Below, one piece after another: positions 1-7,761 of a stretch of DNA of 22,380 bases. The translations under genes were made by a program, and so were the position numbers. A model generated the notes under the pieces. The model did not search any database. It saw nothing but the letters and a program-made list of their open reading frames with translations, and was not told the origin of the DNA. The DNA comes from a virus, in the IMG/VR virus record IMGVR_UViG_3300043411_001601, positions 1-22,380 of that record. One strand, written 5' to 3'. Positions within the stretch are counted from its first letter, which is position 1; every line of letters starts with the position of its first letter.

Positions 1-254
1 CGGTCACGGGTGCGCTGCGCGGCATCGGCCTCGGCGCGGGCGGCATCGGGGTCGACACCCCACCCGTACCAGAGCCGCAGCCCGCGGGCCCGCACGGCGT
101 CGGCGAGGGCGCGGTCGTCACCCGACGGGGGGTCGTGGATGCAGACGCCCAGGTCGCCCGGCGCGGCGTCGCGCGCGAGGGCGTCGAGGATCGGCAGGGC
201 GCGGACGCCCCGCAGGTCGTTGTAGACCGTGACGACGACGGCGGGCGCGGTCAC
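1..254 (-). CDS. Partial hypothetical protein, possibly TIM-barrel hydrolase-like (C-terminus outside window)
   Basis: The first 84 codons are visible and the gene runs off the left edge. It starts with GTG overlapping the TGA of the upstream cysteine-rich gene (GTGA), which supports this start. The visible part begins with a hydrophobic strand (AVVVTVYND), a helix, a second strand (LGVCIHDPP), another helix and a third strand (GLRLWYGWG). This beta-alpha-beta pattern resembles the start of a TIM barrel, such as a glycoside hydrolase. Its place after the tail fibre and next to small membrane proteins would suit an endolysin, but no catalytic motif can be seen in the fragment. The gene is confident; the function is a guess. 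Confidence 0.6.
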   Translation of the reverse strand, partial: MTAPAVVVTVYNDLRGVRALPILDALARDAAPGDLGVCIHDPPSGDDRALADAVRARGLRLWYGWGVDPDAARAEADAAQRTRD

Positions 255-502
255 GACGCACCCCCATCCTCGACGCACACCGCGCTGCCGTCGGGCTCGA
301 CGCTGCACACGGTCACGCGGTCGGGGCGACCGGCGCGGGCGCAGTCGATGCCGCGGCGCCACCGCCCACCCCGGCACGTCTCGATCACCGAGCCCCGGCA
401 CCGCTCGGACCACTCGGGGCACGCCCGGCGCGACGCGACGGCCACGGCGGGGAGTTGCGCCGAGACGGCGACGAGGACGAGGGCGAGGGCCGCGCTGGTC
501 AC
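251..502 (-). CDS. Small secreted cysteine-rich protein
   Basis: This 83-residue protein starts at a GTG overlapping the previous stop (GTGA). Longer in-frame versions would lie inside the neighbouring gene. Residues 4-23 are a hydrophobic Ala/Val/Leu stretch that looks like a signal peptide, with possible cleavage after AVA. The rest carries six cysteines (28, 35, 43, 54, 66, 76) and a GRW motif after the third. The spacing C-x6-C-x7-C-x2-GRW...C...C-x9-C matches the tail of the gene at 1173-1742. Modules of this style are common in myxobacterial surface proteins (family knowledge, not searched). It is probably exported and disulphide-bonded. Function unknown; a role in lysis or envelope interaction is inferred from position. 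Confidence 0.7.
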   Translation of the reverse strand: MTSAALALVLVAVSAQLPAVAVASRRACPEWSERCRGSVIETCRGGRWRRGIDCARAGRPDRVTVCSVEPDGSAVCVEDGGAS

Positions 503-1176
503 GGCCGCCACCCCACGGACTCCAGGGCGGCCACGACCTCCGTCACCACCCCGCCGAGATCCTCCCCCGCGTCGAGGGTGGCCCGCGCGCTGGCGATGAT
601 GCCCGCGGCCAGCCGCAGCGCGTCCGCGTCGAGGCCGTAGCCCTGGAGCGACCGCATGGCGCCCTCGGCCGCAGCCGCCGTCGACTCGCCCCCGAGGCGC
701 ACCCGCACGGCCATCGACGCCGCGTAGCAGGGTGCCTCCCCCGCGGCCCGCGCCTCGGCGCCCACGAGGTAGGCGATGCACCACGGGAGCCCACCCGCGC
801 GGATCTGCCCGGCGTGGCCGAGCTCGTGCCGCACGGTCTCGAGGAGGCGCAGCGGGTCAGACCACACCGCGGGCGACAGCGAGATGACCGTGCGGTCGGC
901 GCCCACGGCTGCGACGGCCGCGGCGAGGATGGGCCCCACCACCGGCACGGCCGCCAGGGCCGCGAGCGCGGGGCCGGCCCCGGGCAGCGTGACGGAGACG
1001 TACTCCGCGACGTGGTCGCGCGACCATGCCGAGCGCCCGCCGTGGCGGGACGCGAGGGCGACGCCCGCGACGATCACGTCTCGCAGGGCATGGTCGGGCG
1101 GCAGGAGCGTCACGCCCGCGGCGTCGCACATGCGCTGCGCCGCAGCGCGCGCCTGCTCCGGCGTGGGGGCCTTCAC
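499..1176 (-). CDS. HELGH metallopeptidase-like protein
   Basis: This 225-residue protein starts at a GTG inside a GTGA overlap with the upstream gene and itself ends in a GTGA overlap with the next. Residues 115-124 (VRHELGHAGQ) contain the zincin motif HExxH, with H117, E118 and H121. Glutamates at 141 and 147 lie 20-26 residues further on, where gluzincins place their third zinc ligand. A hydrophobic Ala/Val/Pro/Gly stretch at about 66-92 could be a membrane helix or a buried core helix. The C-terminal third is Ala-rich and helical. I cannot assign it to a named peptidase family. Context among membrane and secreted proteins suggests a role at the host envelope, perhaps in lysis. Confidence 0.75.
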   Translation of the reverse strand: MKAPTPEQARAAAQRMCDAAGVTLLPPDHALRDVIVAGVALASRHGGRSAWSRDHVAEYVSVTLPGAGPALAALAAVPVVGPILAAAVAAVGADRTVISLSPAVWSDPLRLLETVRHELGHAGQIRAGGLPWCIAYLVGAEARAAGEAPCYAASMAVRVRLGGESTAAAAEGAMRSLQGYGLDADALRLAAGIIASARATLDAGEDLGGVVTEVVAALESVGWRP

Positions 1177-1742
1177 GGCGTCACCACCTGACTCGACGCG
1201 CAGTGCGCGATGCCGGCGGCGGACACCTCGCAGACGTCGGCGCAGCGCCGCCGGGTGCCGTCATCCTGCGGCGGCATCGCAGGCCACCACCGCCCGGCAC
1301 GCGAGCACACTTCGGGGGCGCCGTCGTGGCAGCGGTGGGAGAGGGCGACGCAGGCCACGCGGGGGCTCTGCGTGTCGAGCACGGCCTCTCGCGCCCGCGG
1401 GCAGCCCTGGAGCGCGAGGCTCACGAAGACGAGCCCCAGGAGCCCCACGAAGGCCGCGAGGGCCAGCGCAGGGGCCGACGCCCGGCCCGACTGCCCGGAG
1501 CGCCCAGACGGGGCCGCAGGGCGCCGCCGCAGGATCGCCGCGAGGACGTCGGGCAGGAGCGCGGCGACGCGGGCCGCAGCCGACTCGATCACGGGGACGG
1601 CGGCGGGCCAGCGGCGGGCGACGGCCGGGCGCAGTGCGGCCCACACGAGGCGCGCGAGCACGGTCACGGCGCCGAGGATGACGGGCACGGTGAGGCCGTG
1701 CGAGTCGGCCCATACGAGGGCGCGGGAGAGGGTGTCGAGCAT
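1173..1742 (-). CDS. Membrane protein with C-terminal cysteine-rich module
   Basis: This 189-residue protein starts at ATG, three bases after the previous stop, with CGGAG upstream as a ribosome site. It has a hydrophobic segment at about 17-38, a basic Ala/Arg-rich region, and a second hydrophobic segment at about 90-113 ending in LQGC, which looks like a lipobox but is internal. The C-terminus has six cysteines (131, 138, 146, 167, 171, 181) spaced C-x6-C-x7-C-x3-GRW...C-x3-C-x9-C. That is nearly the spacing in the small protein at 251-502. The likely topology is membrane anchor plus exported cysteine-rich domain. Position after a holin candidate suggests a lysis or envelope role. A holin or spanin identity is possible but unproven. 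Confidence 0.7.
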   Translation of the reverse strand: MLDTLSRALVWADSHGLTVPVILGAVTVLARLVWAALRPAVARRWPAAVPVIESAAARVAALLPDVLAAILRRRPAAPSGRSGQSGRASAPALALAAFVGLLGLVFVSLALQGCPRAREAVLDTQSPRVACVALSHRCHDGAPEVCSRAGRWWPAMPPQDDGTRRRCADVCEVSAAGIAHCASSQVVTP

Positions 1743-1745
1743 AGG

Positions 1746-1994
1746 TCAGGGCTCCGGGTCGGGGGGAGGCGGGGTAGATCGGGCGATGCGGCGCGCGGCG
1801 CGCTCGCCGTGGGCACGCACGATGGGGCGTGCCCACTCCAGCGCGAGCCCGACGACGAGCGACGCCAGGGCGCCGAGGACGATCGCGGGGCCGCGGTGGA
1901 GGAGTGTGTCTGCGACGCCGGTCACGGTGCCGCCCACGCCCATCAGGGTGAGCAGGCGCCCGAGGGCGCCGCTGCTGTCGTCGGGCGGGGTCAC
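1746..1994 (-). CDS. Small membrane protein, holin candidate
   Basis: This 82-residue protein starts at a GTG in a GTGA overlap with the fibre gene. It has one clear hydrophobic helix at about 34-54 (AIVLGALASLVVGLALEWA) and a weaker hydrophobic stretch at about 12-30. A basic segment follows (RAHGERAARRIAR) and then a short Pro/Asp tail. The size, membrane helix, charged C-terminus and place directly after the tail fibre are typical of holins. Holin families share little sequence, so the call rests on architecture and position only. Confidence 0.6.
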   Translation of the reverse strand: MTPPDDSSGALGRLLTLMGVGGTVTGVADTLLHRGPAIVLGALASLVVGLALEWARPIVRAHGERAARRIARSTPPPPDPEP

Positions 1995-2776
1995 GCGGGC
2001 ACTCCCAGGTCGACCGACGACACGTCAGCCCACGACACGACGACGGGCGTGCTGCTCGCCGTCCCGAAATGCAGGGCCCGCGCGCGGACGTGCCCGAGCG
2101 CGACCGTGGGGCTGGCCGCCGCCCACGAGATGCTGTGCGAGCACCGCCACACGGTCGGCGGGGCAGTGCCTACCCCCGTGCCGTGGTAGACCGACACCAG
2201 CCCATCACGGCGGCGGACACGTACCCACCCCGTACCGCCACGAGGGAGCGCCGCCGAAACGGTCCCGCGGCTCGACCCCGAGCCCGACAAGAAGGTCAAC
2301 AACTCGACGCCCCCGCTTGCGTCGACCCACACGGACACGAGCGACACGCCCGTCTCGCCGGATGCGGCCGAGGCCACGTCGAGCACGGCACGCGGGCTGC
2401 CCCCCGCGCCCCCGGAGAGTTCGGCGAGACGCGCGCGCACCTCCCACTCCTCCGGCGCGGCGAGGGGGTACGAGATCGTCGGAGTGTTGTCGCCGAGGCA
2501 CTCGGTCGCCGAGGGGATGCCCAGGTCGGCAGTCTCGGCGCCCGTGTCGATGGCCGCGCTGCCAGTACCGGCGACGACCGTCCATCCCGTCGCGGACGAC
2601 AGGTCGAAGGCGACGCGACTCAGCACGCCGGTGGGCAGCGCGTGCACATGGCCCGCGTCGCTCGCCTCGCCCGTGCTGCCCGCCGCCGCAGTGCCGAGGG
2701 GCTGCGGGGTCGCGGTGGAGAGGGTGACGGAGCTTCCGCCGCCCGAACCGCCTGCGCCCCTGGGAATGATTGCCAT
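1991..2776 (-). CDS. Tail fibre or receptor-binding protein
   Basis: This 261-residue protein starts at ATG 42 bases after the previous stop, with CAGG seven bases upstream. The N-terminus is Gly/Ser-rich, followed at about residues 28-48 by a segment of the type PLGTAAAG...ASDAGHVHAL. The 'G-x-A-S-D-A-x-H-V-H' pattern is typical of trimeric phage tail fibres and collar spikes. The remainder is beta-rich with repeated short hydrophobic strands and few charged residues. It ends VVSWADVSSVDLG, which resembles the last strand of a lectin-like jelly roll. It most likely binds the host surface at the tail tip. The receptor cannot be told from sequence. Confidence 0.75.
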   Translation of the reverse strand: MAIIPRGAGGSGGGSSVTLSTATPQPLGTAAAGSTGEASDAGHVHALPTGVLSRVAFDLSSATGWTVVAGTGSAAIDTGAETADLGIPSATECLGDNTPTISYPLAAPEEWEVRARLAELSGGAGGSPRAVLDVASAASGETGVSLVSVWVDASGGVELLTFLSGSGSSRGTVSAALPRGGTGWVRVRRRDGLVSVYHGTGVGTAPPTVWRCSHSISWAAASPTVALGHVRARALHFGTASSTPVVVSWADVSSVDLGVPA

Positions 2777-2818
2777 TGGTCAACCTGCTTTACAACGTGC
2801 GCGGCCTCGTGTGGCGCG

Positions 2819-3946
2819 TCACGGCTCGTTTTCGATCAAGGCGATACACGACAGGGAGAGCAGCTGTCCAACGCCCGGCCCTGTCGCCGCGAGGGTCACA
2901 CGGGTGAGGCTACCACAGGGCGCGGTCACGTCGCCCGATGCCCACGCCCACGCCCCCGAGGTGCCGGGTAGCGCGAGGGTCTGCGGCGACGCCGCCGACG
3001 AGGCGCTCCACGCATCGGAGACGATGGCGCCATCCTCTAGGGTGACGGCCAGCTGGCACGCGGTCGCGTCGCTCGTGCGGTAGCGCACCCGGAGCTTGTA
3101 CGGCGTCGTCGCCGCGCCGTAGAGGTCGCGTCCTTGCAGGTACCAGCCGGGGTCATAGCTGCCCGCCAGCCAGTCGACCTTGCCAGACGCGGCCGTCTCG
3201 CGTGACCAGTGGGGCGTCGTGCCGAACACCGAGGCGTTGGCCGACTCGACGCCGCACAGTTGCCAGTGGCGGCGGTAGTCGGAGCGCGCGAGGTCGAGTA
3301 GATGCCACACGCGCTCCATGCCGCGCGGGCTCGACGCGCCGCCATCGACGACGTAGCGCCCGGGCCGCGTCGCAGCCGCATCCCACCCGACACCGCCTGC
3401 GCTCACGGGGAGCGAGGCGACGGGTACCTCGGTGACGGCGACGCGTCGCACGCCCGCGCCCTTGCTCGTGGGGGAGGTCGCGACGGAGAGCCACGTGGTG
3501 AGGTCGCCCACGGTGACGCCGGTCACGTCTGCCCACCCTACGAGCTCGCGTGTCGCCGTGCGCCCCGCGCCCCGATTGCGATGCGACACGCTGCCGTCGA
3601 GCCCGCCCGCGTCGATCCACGCCGCGCCCGTGGGCAGCGTGACGGTGATCGTCTGCGTGTCCGTGACCTCGTTGGAGGGCCACAGGTCGACGGAGATGCG
3701 CAGGGCCTCGGCGCCAGGGCTGCGCGTGTACGCCACGGGGACGGAGTACGCGAGGCCCTCCAATGGCACGCGCGGGGCCGCGCCGCGCTGCGAGATCGTG
3801 CCTCCGCCGACGTGGTGCACGGCGTGGCCGAGTAGATAGGACAGCTCACCCGACAGCCGGTCGAGCCCGCCCGACACGACCGGAAGGCCGACGCGTACGT
3901 GCGCGAGGTCGAAGCCCTGCGGGCCAGGGTAGACAGGGGTGCTCAA
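2819..3946 (-). CDS. Tail-tip / minor tail protein
   Basis: This 375-residue protein starts at TTG, in a TTGA overlap with the upstream stop. A strong ribosome site (GAGGTGAGG) sits just upstream and decides this unusual start. The protein is almost all beta, Gly/Ser/Thr/Ala-rich, and has no membrane segment. Its C-terminal third (from about residue 240) reads like a carbohydrate-binding jelly roll, with tryptophans and tyrosines in short strands. Placed between the tail hub and the fibre, it is probably a baseplate or adsorption protein. I recognise no specific family. Confidence 0.7.
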   Translation of the reverse strand: MSTPVYPGPQGFDLAHVRVGLPVVSGGLDRLSGELSYLLGHAVHHVGGGTISQRGAAPRVPLEGLAYSVPVAYTRSPGAEALRISVDLWPSNEVTDTQTITVTLPTGAAWIDAGGLDGSVSHRNRGAGRTATRELVGWADVTGVTVGDLTTWLSVATSPTSKGAGVRRVAVTEVPVASLPVSAGGVGWDAAATRPGRYVVDGGASSPRGMERVWHLLDLARSDYRRHWQLCGVESANASVFGTTPHWSRETAASGKVDWLAGSYDPGWYLQGRDLYGAATTPYKLRVRYRTSDATACQLAVTLEDGAIVSDAWSASSAASPQTLALPGTSGAWAWASGDVTAPCGSLTRVTLAATGPGVGQLLSLSCIALIENEP

Positions 3947-4629
3947 GACCTCACCTCGAATGCCGAGACGCTGTGGATGTAGTCACCCGACCCGCTGATG
4001 TCGTTGGACAACCACCCGACCCACAGCCACAGGGGCGCGACCACGGTGGATGCGTCGGTGTCGCCGTCGCGCGAGCGCCACGGGGTGGACGGCCGCACCG
4101 CGCGTAGGGTCAGGTCAAGCTCTGCGACGAGGTAGTCCGCGGCAGCGGCGGCGGGGAAGGTTTGGAAGGCTTCGGCAATGCGCTCGGTGCGGAGTGGGGT
4201 GTCGTAAATCCCCGTCACTGCCGCCATGACCGTGAGCGACGTGCCGCCCGTGCCGACCTTGCGAAGCTCGACGAGAGCCTTGAGGGAGCGCATGCCGAAG
4301 CCCCGGCCGTCGAGGGCGATCGCGTGCGCGTGGATCGGGCCGAAGCAGACGCACTGCACCCCCTGCACCCACGGGATGCGCGCGAAGATGTCGGCCCCGT
4401 CTTGCTCGAAAACGTCGTAGGTGTCCGCCCACTGGTCAAAGGTCGTGGTGTCGTAGCCGATCACCCCCGGCCCCGCGTGCTGCCCGATCAAGCGGGCGTT
4501 TTGCGCGCTGAGTTCCGAGGCGTTGCTGTGCATGATGTGGGCGCTCCCGGCGTCGAGGGGCGCGCCGTCGGGGGTGACGCCCGTCGTCGGGTGCCGCAGG
4601 TAGGTGCCGAGCCTTTGGCCGATGGTCAT
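3943..4629 (-). CDS. Tail-tip / minor tail protein
   Basis: This 228-residue protein starts at ATG in an ATGA overlap with the tail hub gene and ends in a TTGA overlap with the next tail gene. It has no signal peptide or membrane helix. The N-terminal 60 residues are polar and probably extended or helical. The rest alternates short hydrophobic strands with turns. It ends in a beta-rich segment with WLWVGWL followed by strands, suggestive of a jelly-roll fold. Tight coupling to the hub on one side and a beta-rich tail-tip protein on the other points to a structural tail-tip role. No family recognised. Confidence 0.7.
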   Translation of the reverse strand: MTIGQRLGTYLRHPTTGVTPDGAPLDAGSAHIMHSNASELSAQNARLIGQHAGPGVIGYDTTTFDQWADTYDVFEQDGADIFARIPWVQGVQCVCFGPIHAHAIALDGRGFGMRSLKALVELRKVGTGGTSLTVMAAVTGIYDTPLRTERIAEAFQTFPAAAAADYLVAELDLTLRAVRPSTPWRSRDGDTDASTVVAPLWLWVGWLSNDISGSGDYIHSVSAFEVRS

Positions 4630-7202
4630 GGGGCGATCCTCCTAGCGGGCTCCGCGGTGCTGTCGATGACCAGCGTAGTCTCGTCAGCGACGTGCATGAA
4701 AAGGCCCTGCGCCGCGGTCAGGCCCGCGGTCGCGTAGGAGCTGCCGCGAATGTCGACGGGGCCCGCGCCGATCGCGGTCTGCATCCCCGCCGAGAGCGCG
4801 ACCGTGAAGGCGATGCGCCATTCGGTGCCCGTCCACGTCACGGTGTCGATGATGCGGTCTTCGCTCGTGAGGGTCGTGCTGTCGCGCGTGAGCAGCTGCA
4901 CCCGGTCGCCCGCCGCGAACAGCGATTGCACACCCGTGCCGGTGCCGCCGAGGCCGTCGGTTCCGCCCGCGTAGTCGTACGAGCCCACGGGCGTCGCGTC
5001 GATGTCCACCACCGTCGAGGACACCACCGAGAGCACCCGCGCGCATGGCGCGTACCCGTACGAGACGCGCGGGAATAGCAGGAGTTCCAGCGTGACGGTG
5101 GCCGCGAGGAAGTCGACCTCGCGCCCGTACACCACCCCGCGGCGCGCGGTGATGCCGCGGTCGCCTGCGCCGTCGGGCGTGATCCAGTCCGTGACCGCCA
5201 CGAGGTGGCCTAGCTCGACGCCGACGTGCTCCAGCGACACGACGACGCGCACGGTGGGCAGCGGGTCAGCCCACAGGGAGAGCCGCGCGAGAGCCTGCCG
5301 CGCGAGGACGTAGGGGTCGTCCGACACAGGGCCTTGCGCGTCGACACCCGCGAGGGTGACGGCGATAGGATGCCCCGGCCCGTAGCGCGCGACGCTGCCT
5401 TGATCCACCGTCACGATCTGCAAGCCCGGCCCCTGGAGTTCCAGGCGATTCGCGAGGCCGTCGTCCCACACAGACCAGACCGGCGTGCCGATGATGTCCG
5501 TCGCCGTCAGGGTGGCGTCTGGGGTCGCGGACACCGACGGCCACGCCCACGGGTGGAGGGCCGCGCGGCCCGACCGCATCACGGGCGTCACGCCCGACAG
5601 TAGGCAGCACTCCGACAGGAGCGAGTCCACCGTGCGCCGCCCGTCGAAGGTCCACGACCGCGCCACCGGGTAGCCTCGCGTCGCGGCGACCACGGCGGGG
5701 AGCGTCGACCAGTCCCAGTCATCCTCGGGCTCGCAGTCGTCGGCCAGCGGCAGCGCGGCGCGCCGCAGGCCCCACGCCCAGTGCTGCGTCAGGGCCATCG
5801 TGGCCACCTGCGCCGGGGGCGGGTCGGTGAGGCGGTACTGCCGTACGAGCGTCGTGCTGCCCTGCGTCGGCGCCGACCACGCGCGCGGGGTCAAGCGCAT
5901 CTCAGCCACGTTGAGGGCTGGCGACCACACCCCGGCGCTCGCCTCACCGTGCACCAGGGCGTCTGCCCACATCTCCCGCGAGTGCTCGACGCGCAGGATG
6001 TCCCGCGTCGAGGTCGCGTAGTCGGTGCCCGTGTCGGTGGTCGACCACCCCCACACGGTGGGCAGACCGTCCACCGACGTGACCGCGAGGCGCAGCGGGG
6101 AGCCGTCGAAGAAGACATAGGCCACGCTCGGGATGGGGCCGAAGTCGAGTGACAGGAACTCCCGCGTCGACCCGCGGTTGCGCGACGGCACGAGCTCGGT
6201 GCTTGTCGGAGTGCCAAGCCATGTGACCCCGGCCCAAAAAACCGAGGGGTTGCTGTCGATGTCGACGCGCGCGTTCGCCCCGACGCGCGAGATGAACGCG
6301 GCCACGCCGGTTCCGCGGTCGGTGGTGCCCGACAGCGCGCGCGCCTCCACGCCGCCGGTGAGTTCATCCCACGTCCGCACTGTGCCGGTGCTCGTCGCCG
6401 TGGCCGGGAGGTTGGTGCTCACCTGGATCTGCACACCGAGGACCGGCGACCCGATGCCCGTCGTCTGCTGCCCGTACCCCACGAGGCGCACCGTCGGGTA
6501 GGTGGGCGCGATCGGGGCCGCACCGAGCACCTGGAGGTAGGGGTCGCACGGGAGGTCGAAGGCGCGGCCGTCGTCAACCAGCTTCGGCGCGCGGACGCAG
6601 AAGCCCTGCCACACCGGGGTCGCAACGCCCGCGTCATCGACGCGCCACAGCACGACCTTGCGCCGCTGCACCCACGGGACGGACGTAAAGACTTCGGGCT
6701 GTACTACATCGTCGACAAGGTGCGCGCGGGCCTTCGTGCCGAGCGCGCCGCGCCCGACGGTGACGGTGTTGGACACCACCGACGTGACGCTCATGGCCTC
6801 GCGGCCGACCCACACCCACGCCGAGCCGGTGACGACGCCGCCAGCGCCGACGGTGATCGTGGTCGCGATGGCTGTGGCGGTCGACGCGAGGGGCGTGCTC
6901 GTGACCTCGGTGCTGTCGAGGGTCGCGAGCCGGGTGAGGATGCTGTAGCCCGACGCGAGGCCCGACGACGCCACAGGGTCGCGCAGGCGGAAGGTGATCG
7001 CGTCCACCTCCAGCTCCCCCGCGAGGGGTCGCGCGCGCTCCGCCACCCGGAGTCCCTCGTACCCGAGGACGCCGTGCGCCACGACGACGCCCGACTCCGC
7101 GCCCCACCACAGGGGGGAGGTCGACGTGGGAAGGGCGGTCACGCCGTCCGTGGTGAACACGTATGGCACGCCCGCGATGGTCAATGCAAAGCCGCGGATC
7201 AC
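4626..7202 (-). CDS. Large tail hub / central tail protein
   Basis: This 858-residue protein starts at GTG 17 bases after the lipoprotein stop; AGGTGA lies a little far upstream. At residues 105-161 there is a small beta domain (ATTITVGAG ... VTVGRGALGTKARAH) of a type often seen in tail proteins. At about 185-230, strands like VVLWRVDD and VWQGFCV are followed by a domain ending at the DPYLQVL stretch. Residues 520-555 (VDSLLSECCLLSG then a 'RSGRAALHPW' strand) resemble the linker helix and strand of tail hub proteins. It is the longest tail protein after the tape measure, so a hub or tail-associated role is likely. It lacks a visible peptidase or lysozyme motif. Confidence 0.75.
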   Translation of the reverse strand: MIRGFALTIAGVPYVFTTDGVTALPTSTSPLWWGAESGVVVAHGVLGYEGLRVAERARPLAGELEVDAITFRLRDPVASSGLASGYSILTRLATLDSTEVTSTPLASTATAIATTITVGAGGVVTGSAWVWVGREAMSVTSVVSNTVTVGRGALGTKARAHLVDDVVQPEVFTSVPWVQRRKVVLWRVDDAGVATPVWQGFCVRAPKLVDDGRAFDLPCDPYLQVLGAAPIAPTYPTVRLVGYGQQTTGIGSPVLGVQIQVSTNLPATATSTGTVRTWDELTGGVEARALSGTTDRGTGVAAFISRVGANARVDIDSNPSVFWAGVTWLGTPTSTELVPSRNRGSTREFLSLDFGPIPSVAYVFFDGSPLRLAVTSVDGLPTVWGWSTTDTGTDYATSTRDILRVEHSREMWADALVHGEASAGVWSPALNVAEMRLTPRAWSAPTQGSTTLVRQYRLTDPPPAQVATMALTQHWAWGLRRAALPLADDCEPEDDWDWSTLPAVVAATRGYPVARSWTFDGRRTVDSLLSECCLLSGVTPVMRSGRAALHPWAWPSVSATPDATLTATDIIGTPVWSVWDDGLANRLELQGPGLQIVTVDQGSVARYGPGHPIAVTLAGVDAQGPVSDDPYVLARQALARLSLWADPLPTVRVVVSLEHVGVELGHLVAVTDWITPDGAGDRGITARRGVVYGREVDFLAATVTLELLLFPRVSYGYAPCARVLSVVSSTVVDIDATPVGSYDYAGGTDGLGGTGTGVQSLFAAGDRVQLLTRDSTTLTSEDRIIDTVTWTGTEWRIAFTVALSAGMQTAIGAGPVDIRGSSYATAGLTAAQGLFMHVADETTLVIDSTAEPARRIAP

Positions 7203-7219
7203 CCCGCGACGGTATCACC

Positions 7220-7729
7220 TCACAGCGCGCGGGGCCAACACCGGCCAAGGTGCGTCGCGCGGCCGAGAAGCCCTTGGATGCTGCCGCCCGAGTAGACCCG
7301 CAGGCCGGAGCACGCGGGCGACCACGCCGACACGTCGCAGAGCGCGGGAGGGTAGGTGCACCCCGCGGCGGCGAGGCGGTCCCACGCGGGCCGCAGCGAT
7401 GCGGGCATCCCGGCGACGGCGTACCGCAGGCACTCAGCCCACGGCACGAGCCCGGTGTCGCCGTCGCGCAGGTCGAGTAGGGTGCACCACGCGCCCTCGC
7501 GGGGCTGCGCCGCGGAGCACCACGGGGCGAGGTCGCGCCGCGCGTGGAGGCGGCACAGCGCCTCCGTCCACAGCCCCGCGGCGTCTGGCTCCACAGCGGC
7601 CCGCACGTCGCCCGCGGGGGCGTCGGTGGGCGCCGATGCGTCCGCGGCATCCTCGCCCCCGGACGGGCCATCCGCGGTGGCAGAGCAGGCCATCGTGACG
7701 GAGAGGATGGCGGCGAGCATGTAGCGCAT
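7220..7729 (-). CDS. Lipoprotein-like cysteine-rich protein inserted in the tail operon
   Basis: This 169-residue protein starts at ATG (a second in-frame ATG lies three codons on). Residues 4-14 are hydrophobic and end in TMAC, a lipobox-like site with Cys15. An Ala/Asp/Pro/Gly linker follows (about 16-50, with DAADASAPTDAPAG), a style very common in myxobacterial surface lipoproteins. The rest holds eight cysteines (59, 71, 82, 100, 124, 131, 140, 164) and several tryptophans, suggesting an exported disulphide-rich domain. The lipobox is imperfect (Thr at -3). No ribosome site is obvious. It sits between a distal tail candidate and the hub. It could be a superinfection-exclusion or other moron-type protein, or a virion part; neither is shown. 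Confidence 0.65.
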   Translation of the reverse strand: MRYMLAAILSVTMACSATADGPSGGEDAADASAPTDAPAGDVRAAVEPDAAGLWTEALCRLHARRDLAPWCSAAQPREGAWCTLLDLRDGDTGLVPWAECLRYAVAGMPASLRPAWDRLAAAGCTYPPALCDVSAWSPACSGLRVYSGGSIQGLLGRATHLGRCWPRAL

Positions 7730-7761
7730 GGCCCACGGTAGCGCACCGCGGGCCCCCGAGG

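Noticed and set aside
1173-1742. Spanin pair or nested lipoprotein based on the internal LQGC
   Set aside because: The lipobox-like site is about 110 residues into the protein with no good internal start, and no separate nested frame with a lipobox was found.
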